A stretch of 64,000 bases of DNA from NCBI RefSeq assembly GCF_023499215.1, contig NZ_JAKHSK010000012.1, positions 1 through 64,000 on the forward strand. The letters run 5' to 3'. The notes beneath the pieces were generated by a model. The model was not told the DNA's origin. It did not search any database and saw only the letters and a list, made by a program, of their open reading frames with translations. Shown here piece after piece: positions 5,770-15,108 of the stretch. The position numbers were made by a program, and so were the translations under genes. The DNA is from Zunongwangia pacifica. GTDB taxonomy: Bacteria > Bacteroidota > Bacteroidia > Flavobacteriales > Flavobacteriaceae. Position 1 is the first letter of the stretch. Each line of letters opens with the position of its first letter.

Positions 5770-8469
5770 ATGAATAGCAAAGAGATTCAACAGAATGTAC
5801 AGGTATTGCTAGACAACTTTACCGAAGAAGAGTTTATCTATGATTTTTTGATTGCTTATGGCACCTCAAAATCAGTTACTACAAGACTTAAAAAGGGAGA
5901 TTTTAATCTTTCAAAAGTTGATGGAGAAGTATTATATAAAAAGAAGATATTTTTTAAAGTAGAAGAAACTAGTAAACTTTTAAGTTCAATAGATACTATT
6001 TCTAAGGATGAAAGGATTTTAAAGCATAAACCACGTTTTGCTATTTTAACAGATTATGACCAGCTTGTAGCTAAAGACCTGAGATTAGGAACTACTAGAG
6101 ATATTAAACTTAAAGAGTTAGTTAATCATTTCGATTTCTTTTTACCTCTAGCTGGTAGCGAAGTTTATAATTCTAGTAATGATAATCAGGCTGATAGAGA
6201 TGCAGCTTACAAGATGGCTTTATTATATGATTATCTTCGAGAAGAAAACCCTGATATTTATAAGTCAAAGGAAAGTATTCATAACTTAAATATCTTCCTC
6301 TCAAGGTTGTTGTTTTGCTTTTTTGCAGAAGATACAGAGATTTTTGAGGAGGAGAGTATTTTTACAGATACTTTAGCGCAACACACCAATGGAAATGGTA
6401 GTGATACTCATGATTTTTTAAATGACTTATTTAAAAGGCTTAATACTAAAAAAGCTGATGGTTTTCCTGCTTATTTGCAAAAGTTCCCTTATGTAAATGG
6501 GGGGTTGTTTAATGATACCATAAGCTCTCCTCATTTTTCTGCAAAGGCTAGAAAAATTTTAATTGAGTTAGGTGAGCTTCAATGGAAAGATATTAACCCG
6601 GATATTTTCGGGTCTATGATTCAGGCAGTGGTAATAGATGAGTACCGTAGTGACTTAGGAATGCACTATACTTCGGTGCCAAATATATTAAAGCTTATTA
6701 AACCGTTGTTCTTAGATGAGTTGTATGAAGAGTTTGAAAAGTATGAAAACAATGTTTCTCAGTTAAGAAAACTAATAAATAGAATTTCTAAAATTAAATT
6801 TTTTGACCCTGCCTGTGGTAGTGGTAATTTCTTAATTATTACCTATAAGGAAATAAGAGTTTTAGAAATTAAAATTTTAAAACAAATAATTGATTTAACT
6901 CCAAACCCACAATTGGAGTTTACTCAGATTCGTTTATCACAGTTTTATGGTATAGAAATAGATGACTTTGCACATGAAATGGCAATACTTGCCTTGTGGT
7001 TAGCGGAGCACCAAATGAATAGAATATTCGAAGAGCAATTATTTGATTATGGTAAATCTGAACCAATCCTACCTTTAAAACAAGCAGGGCAAATTCAACA
7101 AGGGAATGCTACCAGAGTAGATTGGAAAGAAGTTTGTCCATCCAGAAGTAATGATGAAATATATATTGTTGGAAACCCTCCTTATTATGGTAGCAGAAAA
7201 CAAAATGAGGAACAAAAAGATGACTTAAAGCTTATTTTTAAAACTAACTATAAAAGTTTAGACTATATCTCTGCATGGTTTTATAAGGGAGCCAACTACA
7301 TTAATGGTTTTAACGCTAAATGTGCTTTTGTGTCGACTAATTCAATCTGCCAAGGATTATTAGTTTCTATAACTTGGAATAGAATTCTCACAGAAAAAAT
7401 AGAAATAGACTTCGCTCATCAATCTTTTAAATGGACTAATAATGCTAAAGGTAATGCAGGAGTAACCGTAATTATTGTTGGCTTGAGAAATAGCTCTAGT
7501 AAACCAAAACATTTGTTTACAGGTAACTTAAAAAAGGAAGTTAAAAACATTAACCCTTATCTAGTTGAAGCTTCAAATATAGTTGTTACCAAAAGAGAAA
7601 AAACTCTGTCTAAGTTTCCAGAAATGAATTTTGGAAATATGCCTGCTGATGGAGGAAATCTATTATTTACTCAAGAAGAAAAGAATGAGTTTTTAAATAA
7701 AGAGCCTAATGCTGAAAAATGGATAAAACCAATAATTTCTGCTCATGAATTTTTGAATGGAAACAATAGGTATTGTTTATGGTTAGAAGACATAAAGGAA
7801 GATGAATACTCAAAACTGCCTTTGGTAAAAGAAAGAGTTGATAATAATTATAATGTAAGAATAAAATCTTCTAGACCACAGCTTGCTGAAGTGCCTCATT
7901 TATTTGCTCAAATAACACAACCTCGAAATAAAAGCTTTATTTTAATACCAAGACACTCTTCAGAAAATAGAGATTACATTCCTATTGGTTTTTTTGATTC
8001 ATCATATAAAGCTGGTGATTCAAATTTAATAATAGCTACTGAAGAGCCTTGGCTTTTTGCTGTAATTACGAGTAGAATACATATGGTATGGGTTGATGCT
8101 GTTGGCGGTAAGCTAGAAACAAGGTACAGATATTCTGCTAAACTTTGCTATAATACATTCCCATTTCCAGAAATTTCTGAAAAACAAAAAGAAACTTTGA
8201 ACCAATATGTGTTTGATGTACTTGATGAACGAGCCAACTTTCCTGAGAAAACAATGGCTTGGTTATACAACCCAGACACCATGCCTAAAGGCTTAAAACA
8301 AGCTCACAAAAACCTGGATGAAGCTGTGGAAAAATGCTACAGACTCCAAGAATTTAAAAACGACACAGAGCGTTTAGAGTATCTTTTTAAATTGTATGAG
8401 GAGATGGTGAAAAAAGATACCTTATTTGCAAAAGAGAAAAAAAGGAAAACAACTAAGAGTAAAAAATAA
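5770..8469 (+). CDS. MmeI-like class I DNA methyltransferase
   Basis: The 899-residue protein has the central SAM-binding motif D346-P-A-C-G-S-G-N-F and the catalytic N469-P-P-Y, the NPPY signature of N6-adenine methylases with gamma-type order. Helical linker, methylase, target-recognition part (about 640-800) and C-terminal helical tail (MPKGLKQAHKNLDEAVEKCY, about 838-857) follow the MmeI / type IIL layout. The N-terminal ~170 residues do not show an obvious D...ExK nuclease motif, so cutting is more likely done by a partner. The next genes are a helicase (3-base gap) and a GIY-YIG protein. I recall a similar methylase-helicase-T5orf172 set as yeeA-yeeB-yeeC in Bacillus subtilis, unverified here. 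Expected role: site-specific host DNA marking and, with partners, restriction of foreign DNA. Confidence 0.88.
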   Translation: MNSKEIQQNVQVLLDNFTEEEFIYDFLIAYGTSKSVTTRLKKGDFNLSKVDGEVLYKKKIFFKVEETSKLLSSIDTISKDERILKHKPRFAILTDYDQLVAKDLRLGTTRDIKLKELVNHFDFFLPLAGSEVYNSSNDNQADRDAAYKMALLYDYLREENPDIYKSKESIHNLNIFLSRLLFCFFAEDTEIFEEESIFTDTLAQHTNGNGSDTHDFLNDLFKRLNTKKADGFPAYLQKFPYVNGGLFNDTISSPHFSAKARKILIELGELQWKDINPDIFGSMIQAVVIDEYRSDLGMHYTSVPNILKLIKPLFLDELYEEFEKYENNVSQLRKLINRISKIKFFDPACGSGNFLIITYKEIRVLEIKILKQIIDLTPNPQLEFTQIRLSQFYGIEIDDFAHEMAILALWLAEHQMNRIFEEQLFDYGKSEPILPLKQAGQIQQGNATRVDWKEVCPSRSNDEIYIVGNPPYYGSRKQNEEQKDDLKLIFKTNYKSLDYISAWFYKGANYINGFNAKCAFVSTNSICQGLLVSITWNRILTEKIEIDFAHQSFKWTNNAKGNAGVTVIIVGLRNSSSKPKHLFTGNLKKEVKNINPYLVEASNIVVTKREKTLSKFPEMNFGNMPADGGNLLFTQEEKNEFLNKEPNAEKWIKPIISAHEFLNGNNRYCLWLEDIKEDEYSKLPLVKERVDNNYNVRIKSSRPQLAEVPHLFAQITQPRNKSFILIPRHSSENRDYIPIGFFDSSYKAGDSNLIIATEEPWLFAVITSRIHMVWVDAVGGKLETRYRYSAKLCYNTFPFPEISEKQKETLNQYVFDVLDERANFPEKTMAWLYNPDTMPKGLKQAHKNLDEAVEKCYRLQEFKNDTERLEYLFKLYEEMVKKDTLFAKEKKRKTTKSKK

Positions 8470-8472
8470 GTT

Positions 8473-10428
8473 ATGCCTAATCTTATAGAAGTTACATATA
8501 AACAAACGGGGAAGAGTAAAAAAACAAATGAGTTAGGTATGCGTGAAATGCAGGCAGAAGCATTTAAAGCAAATTCAGCTCAGTATTTACTAATTAAAGC
8601 ACCACCAGCTTCAGGTAAGTCTAGGGCTTTAATGTTTATAGCTTTAGAGAAGTTATATAAACAAGGAATTAAAAAGGTTATTGTTGCAGTGCCAGAAAAG
8701 TCTATTGGAGCCTCTTTTGGCACTACAGAATTGAAAAAGTTTGGTTTTTTTACGGATTGGGAACCAAACCCGAGATATAATCTTTGTACACCTGGACCCG
8801 AAAAAAGTAAAGTATCAGCATTTTTAGAGTTTCTAGACAATAATGAGCAAATTCTTATTTGCACGCATGCTACATTACGTTTTGCTTTTCAAGGGTTAGA
8901 CGAAAAAAAATTAGACAACACATTGGTAGCCATAGATGAGTTTCACCATGTATCTGCTGAGGGAGATAATAGGTTGGGTGAAGTTTTAAAAAGCGTTATG
9001 GCTAAGTCTAATGCTCATATTATAGCAATGACAGGCTCTTATTTTAGAGGCGATAATATACCGGTTCTTATGCCGGAAGATGAGGCTAAATTTACTAAGG
9101 TTACTTATAACTATTACCAGCAATTAAATGGTTATGAGTTTTTAAAATCTTTAGGTATAGGCTACCATTTCTATACAGGGAGATATTTTAAAAAGCAACC
9201 AGACAAAAATATGTCTGCATTGGAAGAGGTTTTAGATGTTAACAAGAAAACAATAATTCATATACCAAGTGTAAACTCTGCGGAATCTTCTAGAGAAAAA
9301 TTTGAAGAAGTAGGCCATGTAATAGATGTTTTAGGAGAAATTGACTATCAGGATGAACATACCGGAGTAATTTATGTTAAAAGTAAAAAAGCAGGACGAA
9401 CATTAAAAGTAGCAGACTTAGTAAATGATGACCCAAAATCTAGAGACAAAATTGCAAATTATTTAAGAGGGGTTAAATCTCCTGATGATATTGATATTAT
9501 TATAGCTCTAGGTATGGCCAAAGAAGGTTTTGATTGGCCTTACTGTCAACATGCTTTAACAATAGGTTACAGAGGTTCACTTACTGAAATTATACAGATT
9601 ATAGGTAGAGCCACTAGAGATAGTTCTAATAAAACTCATGCACAGTTCACCAACTTGGTAGCAGAACCAGATGCAGAAAATGATGATGTAAAAGTTGCTG
9701 TAAATAATATGCTCAAAGCTATAACGGCATCTTTATTAATGGAACAAGTACTTGCTCCTAATTTTAAGTTTAAGCTTAAAAGAGATGATGAGGATGAAAG
9801 TGAAGATGATGACGATACAATAAGAATTAGGGAGTTTAAACTTCCTACTTCTCAAAGAGCAAAGGATATTATAGAAACAGATTTAAATGACCTTAAAGCA
9901 CGAATTCTGCAAGATGACCAAATGCTTAAAGCTATGCCGGGTAATTTAGATGCAGAAACTATAAATACAGTGTTAATACCCAAAATAATACGTGAAGTAT
10001 ATCCTGATTTAGATGATGAAGATGTTGAAGCTGTTAGGCAACATGTTGTTGTAGATTCTGTTATAAAAAATGCTACTATAGAAGAGCAAGGAGACAAAAA
10101 ATTTATTAGAATGGCTAATAGTTTTGTGAATATTGACGATATTCATATAGATTTAATTGACCAAGTAAACCCATTTCAAAAGGCATTTGAAATATTGTCA
10201 AAGGCTGTAACAGCACAAACGCTTAAATTAATAGATGAACATATTCAATCTACAAAGATTGCAATGACAGAGGATGAGGCTATTTTGTTATGGCCAAAGA
10301 TTAAGGAGTGGGTGACAAAGACAGGGGAACAACCAAGTTTACAGGCTTTTGACCATAAAGAAAAGAGAATGGCGGAGGCAATTATATTTTTGAGAGAATT
10401 AAAACGTCAGAGAGATTTAAATGGATAA
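8473..10428 (+). CDS. DEAD/DEAH-box (SF2) helicase of defence cluster
   Basis: The 651-residue protein has SF2 motifs in order: motif Ia region Q27, Walker A A43-P-P-A-S-G-K-S50, motif II D155-E-F-H-H159, motif III M186-T-G-S-Y, and motif VI Q375-I-I-G-R-A-T-R382. A very acidic linker (DDEDESEDDDD, about 435-446) precedes a helical C-terminal part. It starts three bases after the methylase gene and overlaps the following GIY-YIG gene by eight bases, so translation is coupled. It would supply ATP-driven DNA translocation or unwinding to the methylase-nuclease complex, as the R subunit helicase does in type I systems; that analogy is inference. Confidence 0.88.
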   Translation: MPNLIEVTYKQTGKSKKTNELGMREMQAEAFKANSAQYLLIKAPPASGKSRALMFIALEKLYKQGIKKVIVAVPEKSIGASFGTTELKKFGFFTDWEPNPRYNLCTPGPEKSKVSAFLEFLDNNEQILICTHATLRFAFQGLDEKKLDNTLVAIDEFHHVSAEGDNRLGEVLKSVMAKSNAHIIAMTGSYFRGDNIPVLMPEDEAKFTKVTYNYYQQLNGYEFLKSLGIGYHFYTGRYFKKQPDKNMSALEEVLDVNKKTIIHIPSVNSAESSREKFEEVGHVIDVLGEIDYQDEHTGVIYVKSKKAGRTLKVADLVNDDPKSRDKIANYLRGVKSPDDIDIIIALGMAKEGFDWPYCQHALTIGYRGSLTEIIQIIGRATRDSSNKTHAQFTNLVAEPDAENDDVKVAVNNMLKAITASLLMEQVLAPNFKFKLKRDDEDESEDDDDTIRIREFKLPTSQRAKDIIETDLNDLKARILQDDQMLKAMPGNLDAETINTVLIPKIIREVYPDLDDEDVEAVRQHVVVDSVIKNATIEEQGDKKFIRMANSFVNIDDIHIDLIDQVNPFQKAFEILSKAVTAQTLKLIDEHIQSTKIAMTEDEAILLWPKIKEWVTKTGEQPSLQAFDHKEKRMAEAIIFLRELKRQRDLNG

Positions 10429-11635
10429 GAAGAAAACGACATTAGATGATATTTTTAATGATGATGAGTTTGGGTTGTTAGAATCTAAACCGAAAGTTTC
10501 TACCATAAAATCAGAGGAAGATAGGCTAATAGATTCATTTGAAGAAGTTAATGTATTTATAGATAAAAATAATAGAGAGCCAGGCAGGGGTAGTATGTCT
10601 GAATATGGACTACAGGCTAAGCTTAAAAATTTTAGACAAGACGAAGAAAAGAAGAAGTTGTTGAAACCTTTTGATAGGCATAATTTATTAGGTTATGTTG
10701 AGATTGATAACCCTAGTTTAGATGATATATTGAATGATGATGACTTAGGATTATTAGAAACAGATAAAGATTTATCTATTTTTCAATTTAAGCATACACC
10801 TAAACAAGAAGACAGAGCTGAAACTGACTTTGTTGCTCAAAGACAACCTTTGTCTGAAAATGAATTTGAATTATATGAAAAAATGTTTCATAAGGTTCAT
10901 CAGGAAATTAAGGAAGGAAAGCGAGAAATTAAGGAGTTCCGTAACATAGAGAAGAATCTTCATGTCGGAAATTTTTATGTTATGGATGGAATTCTACTCT
11001 ATTTGGAGTCTGCTGACCTAGAAAAAACAGAGTGGGAGCAAAAGTCCGGTAACAGGGTTAGGATTGAAGGTAGGACAAGAACCATTTTTGAGAATGGAAC
11101 TTTTAGTAATATGTTGTATAGGTCTTTAGGAAAACAAATTCAGAAGAATGGAAAACTTATTACCAACTCTAATGAATATACAGAGAATCAGCTTTTTGTT
11201 AACTCAGGTTTAGTACAAGAAGAGGATATACAGACTGGGTGGATTTATGTATTGAAATCCAGGTCAACAGACCCTAGAATATCAGGTATAGAAGATTTAC
11301 ATAAAATAGGATTTTCTAGTACAAGTGTAGATGATAGAATAAAAAATGCTAAAAGGGAAGCTACCTATCTCTATTCCGATGTGAAAAAAGTGGCAACCTA
11401 TAAGGTTTATAATAGAAATGCAGACAAGCTAGAGGCTTTACTCCATAGGTTCTTTGCATCGGTTTGTTTAGATGTTGAGTTCACCAATAGCAAAGGACAG
11501 AGACTTAATCCTAGAGAATGGTTTGTAGTACCCTTCGAAGTAATTGAAGAAGCCATTCAACTAATTTTAAATGGCAGTGTAGTTGATTATATGTATGACT
11601 CAGAAAGTAAGATTATTAAATTAAGAAATAGATAG
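10421..11635 (+). CDS. GIY-YIG (T5orf172-type) nuclease protein
   Basis: The C-terminal part of this 404-residue protein is a T5orf172/Mug113-type GIY-YIG domain: G273-W-I-Y at the first strand, H294-K-I-G-F at the second, then R307, catalytic Glu at about E338, and a W367 near the end. The N-terminal ~150 residues carry a repeated acidic motif, LDDIFNDDEFGLLE at 8-21 and LDDILNDDDLGLLE at 100-113, separated by a disordered-looking linker. Residues 150-260 are an unassigned alpha/beta region. Overlap of eight bases with the helicase gene suggests a shared complex. It is the probable nuclease of the methylase-helicase set. The repeated motif looks like a short docking sequence. Confidence 0.82.
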   Translation: MDKKKTTLDDIFNDDEFGLLESKPKVSTIKSEEDRLIDSFEEVNVFIDKNNREPGRGSMSEYGLQAKLKNFRQDEEKKKLLKPFDRHNLLGYVEIDNPSLDDILNDDDLGLLETDKDLSIFQFKHTPKQEDRAETDFVAQRQPLSENEFELYEKMFHKVHQEIKEGKREIKEFRNIEKNLHVGNFYVMDGILLYLESADLEKTEWEQKSGNRVRIEGRTRTIFENGTFSNMLYRSLGKQIQKNGKLITNSNEYTENQLFVNSGLVQEEDIQTGWIYVLKSRSTDPRISGIEDLHKIGFSSTSVDDRIKNAKREATYLYSDVKKVATYKVYNRNADKLEALLHRFFASVCLDVEFTNSKGQRLNPREWFVVPFEVIEEAIQLILNGSVVDYMYDSESKIIKLRNR

Positions 11636-11651
11636 TTAATAGTATAGAATA

Positions 11652-12251
11652 ATGGCTACCGATTTGCATATTGTAAGTAATTCTAGGTCTTTCTCTAAAG
11701 TACAAATTGAGCAACTTAAAGATGAAATTTTAGAGAAACTAAAGTCTTTAAATCTTGAACCTATTGTGGTTATTGGTGTAGGTAAATTAGAAGGAGATTG
11801 GAGTTATGAGTTTCCTGAATATTACAATGCAGAGTTAGATTTATTTGAGCCAGATGAAAACGCACAGGAGCTAATTTCTTTTAATAGTCCTTTTGTATTC
11901 AACATAAGAGTTTATGAAAATTGTATTGAATTAATTACTATTTATAAGTATCGATTTTTATATGAAGATGAAAAGATTGATAATTTTAATCAATTCCGAA
12001 AAAATATCTATGATATAATTTCAATTTTTGGAGGTACTGAAATTATCTATCTGGCAGACAATAGTTGCAATAAACTTAGTGACTATTTAGAGTTACGGCT
12101 ATGGGAACAAGGAGCTTCCTATGAAGATATTAAACAAGAAATTATAAATAAAGAATTACCATTTGTTTCTGATTATGGCAGATTGAAGTTAAATAATCTA
12201 AATTATAGAAGCATTAAAGAAGTGGTTTTTGACGAGTTTAAAGACATTTAA
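11652..12251 (+). CDS. Hypothetical protein, 199 aa, in defence cluster
   Basis: No family is recognised. The protein is soluble, acidic and alpha/beta in appearance (IVVIGVGKLEGDW near 38-50; FVFNIRVYENCIELITIY near 81-98; GTEIIYLADNS near 127-137). It lies 16 bases after the GIY-YIG gene and five bases before the putative ADP-ribosyltransferase gene, so it is co-transcribed with both. Its tight pairing with the latter makes it a candidate antitoxin or immunity protein. That is only positional inference. Confidence 0.6.
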   Translation: MATDLHIVSNSRSFSKVQIEQLKDEILEKLKSLNLEPIVVIGVGKLEGDWSYEFPEYYNAELDLFEPDENAQELISFNSPFVFNIRVYENCIELITIYKYRFLYEDEKIDNFNQFRKNIYDIISIFGGTEIIYLADNSCNKLSDYLELRLWEQGASYEDIKQEIINKELPFVSDYGRLKLNNLNYRSIKEVVFDEFKDI

Positions 12252-12256
12252 TAATT

Positions 12257-12958
12257 ATGGATGTAACAGAAATGTATAGTAGTTTAGAAGAAGTAAAAGC
12301 TGATTTTTCATTGTTGAATGAAGAGTTTGAAAAAATCAAAAGTAAAGAAGGAGTGTTTAAATATCCTGACTACACTAATGACAGATTCGCAGAGATAAAT
12401 AATTTGATAAATAATTCTGATTTTGAAGAACCTGTTCGAATCAACAAAGCATGGTCTTTAATGAAAGAAATAAGAAAAATTCATTTTACAGGAAAACTAA
12501 GTGTAAAACATATCTTAACTTTTGCTAATTCTTCAGAGGTTTTACTAAGATTTTCAAAATATTGTACGGAATTAGATGATGAAGAATACTGGAGAGGTCT
12601 TGCAGATGCGTACATAACTCAAGATTATGAAAGTATCTCTTACGAAATTATAAGAAGCCTTTTTTGTGCTAACAGGAATAAAAAGGAGTGTTTAATGAAT
12701 GAGGAAGAAAGTAGCTTTTTTAAAAGTCTACCCCAAAAAATAAAAGTTTATAGAGCAATGACTTTAAAAGAAAGTGAAAGTGGTAAATTTAGATTTAGTT
12801 GGACTTTAGATGAAGAAATTGCTGAAAATTTTTTAGAAAGAAATTCAATGATTTATGATGAAGAGATGACCATTCATGAAATGGAAATTGATAAGTCAGA
12901 CGCTTTAGCATATTTTAAAAGTAGAAATGAAGAGGAAATTATTTATTTAAAAAAGTAA
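12257..12958 (+). CDS. Putative ADP-ribosyltransferase-fold protein
   Basis: The C-terminal ~75 residues of this 233-residue protein show the R-S-E signature of arginine-type ADP-ribosyltransferases. R166 sits in KVYRAM, the S-x-T-like strand is S181-W-T183 followed by LDEEIAENF, and the E-x-E turn is E225-E-E227 in RNEEEIIY. The N-terminal 150 residues are helical and unassigned. Many phage- and defence-linked proteins share this ISWTxD...R.E.EII outline. It is five bases after the 199-aa gene. The target is unknown and could be host or phage RNA, DNA or protein. The call rests on motif spacing only. A non-catalytic ART fold remains possible. Confidence 0.55.
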   Translation: MDVTEMYSSLEEVKADFSLLNEEFEKIKSKEGVFKYPDYTNDRFAEINNLINNSDFEEPVRINKAWSLMKEIRKIHFTGKLSVKHILTFANSSEVLLRFSKYCTELDDEEYWRGLADAYITQDYESISYEIIRSLFCANRNKKECLMNEEESSFFKSLPQKIKVYRAMTLKESESGKFRFSWTLDEEIAENFLERNSMIYDEEMTIHEMEIDKSDALAYFKSRNEEEIIYLKK

Positions 12959-12977
12959 AAAATAAAGCTTTAATAAA

Positions 12978-13694
12978 GTGTTTGATACTAAAACAATTGA
13001 AAAATTAGGTTATTATGTTTATGCTTTGGTTCATCCGCAAACTAATGTTCCTTTTTACATAGGTAAAGGGCTTGGGAATAGAGTGTTTGAGCATAAGACA
13101 CTGGCAATTTCTACAAAGGAAGATAGCCTTAAACTTGATTTAATTAGAGGTTTAATTTCAAAAGGGTTGGAAGTTAACCATGTAATTATTCGGCATGGAT
13201 TAAGTGAGGCTGAGGCATTTGAAATTGAAGCGTCATTAATAGATTTTGGAAATTTTTTAGGGTTAAACCTAAGTAATTTGGTGGATGGCCATCATGTTAA
13301 TTTTAAAGGATTAATGACCACCAATGAAATTATAAGGTTGCATAATTCACCTCCTCTACTTGAATTATTACACCCAGTAATTATAATAAATATTAATAAA
13401 AAATATAACAGAGGTATTAAGACTGATACTATTTACGCTGCCACAAAAGAAGCTTGGGTGGTAGGACAACATAAGCGAAATACTGTAAAATATGCTTTAT
13501 CCGAATATTCAGGTATTATAATTGAAGTCTTTGAAATTATGGAATGGTATCCTGTGCCCATTACTAATGCTAATATTAGATGGGGGTTTCATGGTAAGGT
13601 GGCTGAAGATGATGTAAGAAGCCTTTATATTAATAAATCAATTGCACATACTAAGAAAAAAGGAGCGGCTAATCCTATTAGATATATTCTTTGA
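12978..13694 (+). CDS. LEM-3-type GIY-YIG nuclease family protein
   Basis: This 238-residue protein starts with the GTG codon at 12978; no upstream in-frame ATG keeps the spacing to the previous stop. The N-terminal domain has the LEM-3-like GIY-YIG pattern: Y13-V-Y15, P25-F-Y-I-G-K-G31, then N34-R35 and H39, and a Glu-rich helix EAEAFEIEASLI (about 77-88) containing the metal-binding Glu. The C-terminal ~130 residues carry TKEAWVVGQHKR-type sequence found repeatedly behind this domain, function unknown. Being last in the plus-strand cluster, it could be a second nuclease of the system or a separate acquisition. Confidence 0.75.
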   Translation: MFDTKTIEKLGYYVYALVHPQTNVPFYIGKGLGNRVFEHKTLAISTKEDSLKLDLIRGLISKGLEVNHVIIRHGLSEAEAFEIEASLIDFGNFLGLNLSNLVDGHHVNFKGLMTTNEIIRLHNSPPLLELLHPVIIININKKYNRGIKTDTIYAATKEAWVVGQHKRNTVKYALSEYSGIIIEVFEIMEWYPVPITNANIRWGFHGKVAEDDVRSLYINKSIAHTKKKGAANPIRYIL

Positions 13695-13764
13695 CTTTAA
13701 TTAGAAGTATTAAAATGAACTAATATACAACTCCGATTAATCATACATAAAATTTAATTTAAAC

Positions 13765-14058
13765 ATGCAAATAGAAGAGCTCAAGCTAATGTGGATATCT
13801 TCATTAATTATAACAGATAAGAGTAGCATTGTCTCAACTGAAACATTTCAAGATTTAGCCAATTACACTATAGAAAAAACAACCTTAAATATTAATATTT
13901 TGAGTAAAGATTTTTATCTTAATGAGGTTGATTTTAAGTCTTTTATAATAGATGAAATTACTAAGAAAATAATTTCTAGTGGTTTGGATTATGAACATAG
14001 TATTGATAATTTCAATTTAAGGTGTGAAAAAGATATAATTATTAGGGCCGACTTATAA
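13765..14058 (+). CDS. Hypothetical protein, 97 aa
   Basis: A small soluble protein with no recognised family; alternating hydrophobic and charged residues suggest a small alpha/beta fold. It is 70 bases after the LEM-3-type gene and ends inside a strong bidirectional terminator hairpin (its TAA at 14056-14058 is in the loop), which closes the plus-strand cargo block. It may be the last cargo gene or a backbone gene. Confidence 0.5.
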   Translation: MQIEELKLMWISSLIITDKSSIVSTETFQDLANYTIEKTTLNINILSKDFYLNEVDFKSFIIDEITKKIISSGLDYEHSIDNFNLRCEKDIIIRADL

Positions 14059-14070
14059 GTCAGCCCTAAT
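14041..14070. terminator. Bidirectional terminator between convergent genes
   Basis: ATTAGGGC at 14041-14048 pairs with GCCCTAAT at 14063-14070, with a further inner palindrome GACTTATAAGTC and a T run on the right. It separates the plus-strand cargo from the leftward DUF3871 gene and overlaps the end of the 97-aa gene. Confidence 0.85.
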
Positions 14071-14073
14071 TTT

Positions 14074-15108
14074 TCAACTCAAAAACCAATGGCGGTTAGT
14101 ATCACCACTGATAGCTTTTCCTAAGCCTTTAGAAAATTCAAAGGCATTCACATTTCTTGCAAGAAAAGAGTCGATATAAGAGCTCTTATTAGCTCCTGTA
14201 AACAAGTTGTATACTTTCCATAGATTGATGTTTCCATACTCATCTTTACAAAAGCTGTTATCTAAATAAAAGTCTTTTGCCACTGTAGAAATTTGTCCGT
14301 CATTGAGTAGTAATTCAGGGACTTGAGATTTCTCTTGTTTGGGTAGATAATTGTATAATCTGGCTCTACCTATGAGTTGAGCAAATTGGTTTTCGGTAAT
14401 GCTTTGCTGAGATAGTTTTCTCATATCTTTCAAATGCTCCTTTGCATTGTAGTTTTCCAAAAGATTCAAAATTTTAGATTGCAGCTCTGTTTTACTTCCT
14501 GCTCTTATTTCATCTTGAAATCCATCTGTAGAGATGCATAAATTACAGCACACCATATTTTGAAAACCGACGAAGAACTTAAATTTTTCATAGCTCTTTC
14601 TATTGTACAAGTTTTCTTGGTTATAAGCTCTTACGCCACCAATGGTAAGAGCAACCTCATTACCGTTAATAGTTTCCGTAATAGAAGGGACACGTACAAT
14701 AAATGCCATTCTTTCAAAATACTGAGTCTTTTCATGTTCTAGGAGCTCTTTTACCGGCTTGTAAATAGCATCGGCAGTTCTACCTTTAATTTGGTGAGAT
14801 ACTCTTATTTCAGGAGTTTGGATAGTATGATTAGAGAATGTTTGTGCTATACAGTCCTGAGCAACCTCAATAAATTCTTGATGTGCTAAAGTCTTCTCGT
14901 TGTCTTTTGAAAACACGGGAATGATACAATCATTTTGTAAACAAGAAAGGCTAACCTCTTTCGTGTTAGCCTCTATAAATGGATTGCTCTCATATATTTT
15001 ATGCTCTCCAGGTACTTTAAGATTTGAAATAAATTCGACATTACCTGGAATGGAATTAACTATTCCGTGATGTGGCTTACTAAGCTCTGTTGTTGACATT
15101 GTTTCCAT
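14074..15108 (-). CDS. DUF3871 family protein
   Basis: The 344-residue protein matches the DUF3871 pattern I know from Bacteroidota mobile elements: an N-terminal NPFIEANT segment (about 42-49), the ...EIRVSHQIKGRTADAIYKP region (about 100-119), ALTIGGVRAYN (about 153-163) and a C-terminal LWKVYNLFTGANKSSYIDSFLARN (about 294-317). These proteins resemble DUF932-type phage/plasmid proteins; the molecular role is unknown. Its start overlaps the end of the Sak4-like ATPase gene by about 29 bases (an internal ATG at 15099 is an alternative start), so the pair is translationally coupled and probably acts in element DNA processing. Confidence 0.8.
   Translation of the reverse strand: METMSTTELSKPHHGIVNSIPGNVEFISNLKVPGEHKIYESNPFIEANTKEVSLSCLQNDCIIPVFSKDNEKTLAHQEFIEVAQDCIAQTFSNHTIQTPEIRVSHQIKGRTADAIYKPVKELLEHEKTQYFERMAFIVRVPSITETINGNEVALTIGGVRAYNQENLYNRKSYEKFKFFVGFQNMVCCNLCISTDGFQDEIRAGSKTELQSKILNLLENYNAKEHLKDMRKLSQQSITENQFAQLIGRARLYNYLPKQEKSQVPELLLNDGQISTVAKDFYLDNSFCKDEYGNINLWKVYNLFTGANKSSYIDSFLARNVNAFEFSKGLGKAISGDTNRHWFLS

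Noticed and set aside
5770-8469. BREX or DISARM methylase
   Set aside because: No PglZ, BrxC, DrmA/B or PLD partner is present; the neighbours are one helicase and GIY-YIG proteins.
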